NCBI RefSeq assembly: GCF_000424385.1
Contig: NZ_AUJU01000004.1
Coordinates: 168,028-232,027 of the forward strand
DNA: 64,000 nt
Direction: 5' to 3'
From: Butyrivibrio sp. LC3010
GTDB lineage: Bacteria; Bacillota; Clostridia; Lachnospirales; Lachnospiraceae
Each line of letters opens with the position of its first letter. Position 1 is the first letter of the stretch. Of the stretch, positions 62,392 to 64,000 are shown piece by piece. The notes beneath the pieces were generated by a model. It had not been told where the DNA came from, made no database searches, and saw only the letters and a list, made by a program, of their open reading frames with translations. A program made the position numbers and the translations under genes.

Positions 62392-63083
62392 ATAAGATAG
62401 TATTTAATAATAATCCAGAGTTACCCTATGCAATGGAAGAGGCACTTAATTCTCTTCGTATAAACATTGGATTTTTGGGTAAAGATGTAAAGAAAATCAT
62501 GATAGTATCTTCAACCCCTAATGAGGGAAAGAGTTTTGTTACTATGCAGCTATTTAGACAGTTTGCACAGACAGGAATTAAGACAGCTCTTATCGATGCT
62601 GATATGAGAAAATCAACCATGGCTATTAAGTATGATATGAAGCTTACAAATGGTGGTAAGATTCAGGGAACAAGCGCTGTCCTTTCAGGAGATGGTGATT
62701 TTGATCAAGCTTTTTATCCTACTTCAATAGATAATGGATTTATTCTTCCAAATATTGATAATGTAATCAATCCATCCAAACTTTTGGAAAATCAAAGGTT
62801 TGAAGAGCTCCTCAATTATGCAGGAGAGAATTTTAGATATACACTGGTTGATTCTTCACCTCTTGATCTTGTATCAGACGGTGAGAGAATCGGTTCTCTT
62901 TGTGATGGGGCAATTCTTGTTGTAAGAAGTGGTGTCACATCAAAGTCGATGGTTAGACATTCAGCCATGCAGCTTGAGAGAGCAGGATGTCCTCTGCTTG
63001 GAGTTGTTCTCAACAGAGTGGAGAGTAGTAAGGGTAAGTACTACTATAAGAAGCAAGGCACATATTATTATGCTAATAATTAA
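62388..63083 (+). CDS. Bacterial tyrosine kinase (CpsD/CapB type)
   Basis: A 231-residue kinase starting at ATG 62388 (GGAGG ten bases upstream; a GTG at 62382 is possible). EALNSLRINIGFL is the conserved activator-contact region, SSTPNEGKS (Lys48) the Walker A motif, ALIDADMR the Walker A' motif and YTLVDSSP the Walker B. The C-terminus has a tyrosine cluster, YYYKKQGTYYYANN, the autophosphorylation tail. With the CpsB phosphatase and the Wzz-type protein it controls polymer length and export. Confidence 0.92.
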   Translation: MNKIVFNNNPELPYAMEEALNSLRINIGFLGKDVKKIMIVSSTPNEGKSFVTMQLFRQFAQTGIKTALIDADMRKSTMAIKYDMKLTNGGKIQGTSAVLSGDGDFDQAFYPTSIDNGFILPNIDNVINPSKLLENQRFEELLNYAGENFRYTLVDSSPLDLVSDGERIGSLCDGAILVVRSGVTSKSMVRHSAMQLERAGCPLLGVVLNRVESSKGKYYYKKQGTYYYANN

Positions 63084-63191
63084 TTGAGTATTATCCTTGT
63101 ATTTTTGTCGGAGTTATTTACAGTTTTTCTGTAATTTACTCATATAAAATTTGATCCGGTGCTTAAGCGCTGGGGAGGAAAGGAGGAGACC

Positions 63192-63764
63192 ATGCATAGT
63201 GTTATGAAAAAAGTTCTTGCAGCAATCCTTGGGGCAGCACTCTTTATCTCTACACCTGTATATGCTGCGCCGTCACCTGAAACACCTAATCAGACTGTTT
63301 CAGGTGAGGAGCGTAAGCCAACAACAGTTGATAATACTAAGGTAGAAAATACTAACTATACAGTTGATACTAAGGAAGATGGCACAGCTACTTTTACATC
63401 AGTAGGAGAAACAACTGAAGAACGTGTTAAGATTCCCAATAATGTCACAGTTAGTGGTGTTGAATACTTAGTTACCGAGATCAAGGCTGAAGCTTTTGCA
63501 AATGCAAGTGAGGCAGAAAAAGTATCTATTCCCGGTTCAATCCAGGCTATAAGTAAGAATGCGTTTTCTGGCGCAAAAAAGCTTAAGACAATCAGATTCT
63601 ACGGCAAAAAGAGCATCAAAGTAGAAAAGGGTGCATTTAAGGGGCTTAAGACATCAAAGATGACCTTCAAGGTTTCAAAGAAAAAGATGTCTAAGAAGCA
63701 GTTTAAGAAATTCAAGAAGGCTCTTGAGAAAGCAGGCTTTAAGGGTAAAATCGAACGAGTTTGA
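63192..63764 (+). CDS. Secreted BspA-type leucine-rich-repeat protein
   Basis: A 190-residue protein starting at ATG 63192 behind AAAGGAGGAG. A signal peptide (KKVLAAILGAALFISTPVYA) is followed by a Pro/Thr-rich stretch and LRR_5 repeats with ITEIKAEAF-like units: AEAFANASEAEKVSIP, KNAFSGAKKLKTIRFYG, KGAFKGLKTSKMTF. The end is very Lys-rich (KKKMSKKQFKKFKKALEKAG). Such repeats often mediate surface binding. Its place after the kinase suggests co-expression with the exopolysaccharide genes, though 108 bases separate them. Confidence 0.8.
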   Translation: MHSVMKKVLAAILGAALFISTPVYAAPSPETPNQTVSGEERKPTTVDNTKVENTNYTVDTKEDGTATFTSVGETTEERVKIPNNVTVSGVEYLVTEIKAEAFANASEAEKVSIPGSIQAISKNAFSGAKKLKTIRFYGKKSIKVEKGAFKGLKTSKMTFKVSKKKMSKKQFKKFKKALEKAGFKGKIERV

Positions 63765-63797
63765 TTTTCATGAGCTGACGTAATTATTTACGGATTG

Positions 63798-63831
63798 GAA
63801 TCATAGGTGCTAAATACTGCACCTATGATTC
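63798..63831 (+). terminator. Hairpin terminator after the LRR gene
   Basis: Perfect 13-base arms (63798-63810 and 63819-63831) with an 8-base loop; only a weak T content follows. Confidence 0.7.
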
Positions 63832-63945
63832 TGATAAAAAACGATATTCTTTCTAGTAATGTTCTACAGTTTTTATTGATTGTTTCCCAAATTTTTGTTT
63901 TGAAAGAATTAACATTATGTAATATGCATATGTATATAGTAACGG

Positions 63946-63977
63946 GGCAGTTTAATTGATGACTGCCTGTTTTTTTA
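63946..63977 (+). terminator. Intrinsic terminator at the window end
   Basis: GGCAGT (63946-63951) pairs with ACTGCC (63962-63967) and is followed by a run of T (63970-63976). No gene is visible between the previous hairpin and this one. Confidence 0.7.
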
Positions 63978-64000
63978 GAAAAAAACTAACAAAACTTCTG

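Overview
The window looks like a chromosomal segment of an anaerobic, polysaccharide-degrading Lachnospiraceae bacterium, most likely Butyrivibrio or a close relative. This is an inference from gene content: an Rnf ferredoxin:NAD+ complex, a PrpC-PrkC-RsgA block, ECF vitamin transporters, a secreted GH5 cellulase, a GH2 beta-galactosidase locus and a Gram-positive CpsBCD-type exopolysaccharide start. Low-GC codon use and strong Gram-positive ribosome binding sites agree.

Region 1 (about 1-18.1 kb) is visibly AT-richer than the rest and looks like an accessory island. It carries three paralogous polytopic membrane proteins of glycosyltransferase type (1-1171, 1215-2762, 11314-12816 on the minus strand), two further polytopic proteins, a secreted GH5 endoglucanase on the minus strand, and a GT2 glycosyltransferase. 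Between them is a compact unit of an HPr-kinase-like protein, an asparagine-synthetase-like ATP-dependent amide-forming enzyme without the glutaminase Cys, and a 78-residue peptide that ends in Ser. It resembles part of a lasso-peptide pathway but lacks the usual leader-binding and protease genes. Then comes a VTC-domain / DUF4956 / CotH-kinase trio. The island ends at a frameshifted remnant of a second asparagine-synthetase-like gene (18093-18429).

Region 2 (18.4-26.3 kb) is a sugar-uptake operon: AraC regulator, lipoprotein binding protein, two permeases and LacZ, with an intergenic stretch rich in RNA hairpins. Region 3 (26.3-43 kb) is mostly core: a 937-residue glutamate-synthase-like flavoprotein; PP2C phosphatase, PASTA kinase and RsgA; an aldose epimerase; small regulators; a LysR regulator; an Hsp20 gene under a perfect CIRCE operator; an ECF transporter (S-ATPase-T); and a GGDEF-EAL protein. 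Region 4 (43-51 kb) holds a voltage-gated-type K+ channel, an NrdG2-like radical SAM protein overlapping an ECF S-component, a divergent MocR-type regulator that lacks its PLP lysine, an AraC regulator, an O-acetylhomoserine sulfhydrylase and a YprB-like nuclease.

Region 5 (51.2-56.5 kb) is the complete rnfCDGEAB operon, with an unusually long RnfE tail. Region 6 (56.5-59.7 kb) is an HTH/AAA/PD-(D/E)XK protein followed by a degenerate AT-rich stretch with gene remnants and a tandem repeat. Region 7 (59.8-64 kb) begins an exopolysaccharide locus: CpsB phosphatase, LCP ligase, chain-length regulator, tyrosine kinase and a secreted leucine-rich-repeat protein. No tRNA, rRNA, CRISPR array, intact transposase or phage gene was seen. 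All family calls come from reading motifs; no database search was run.
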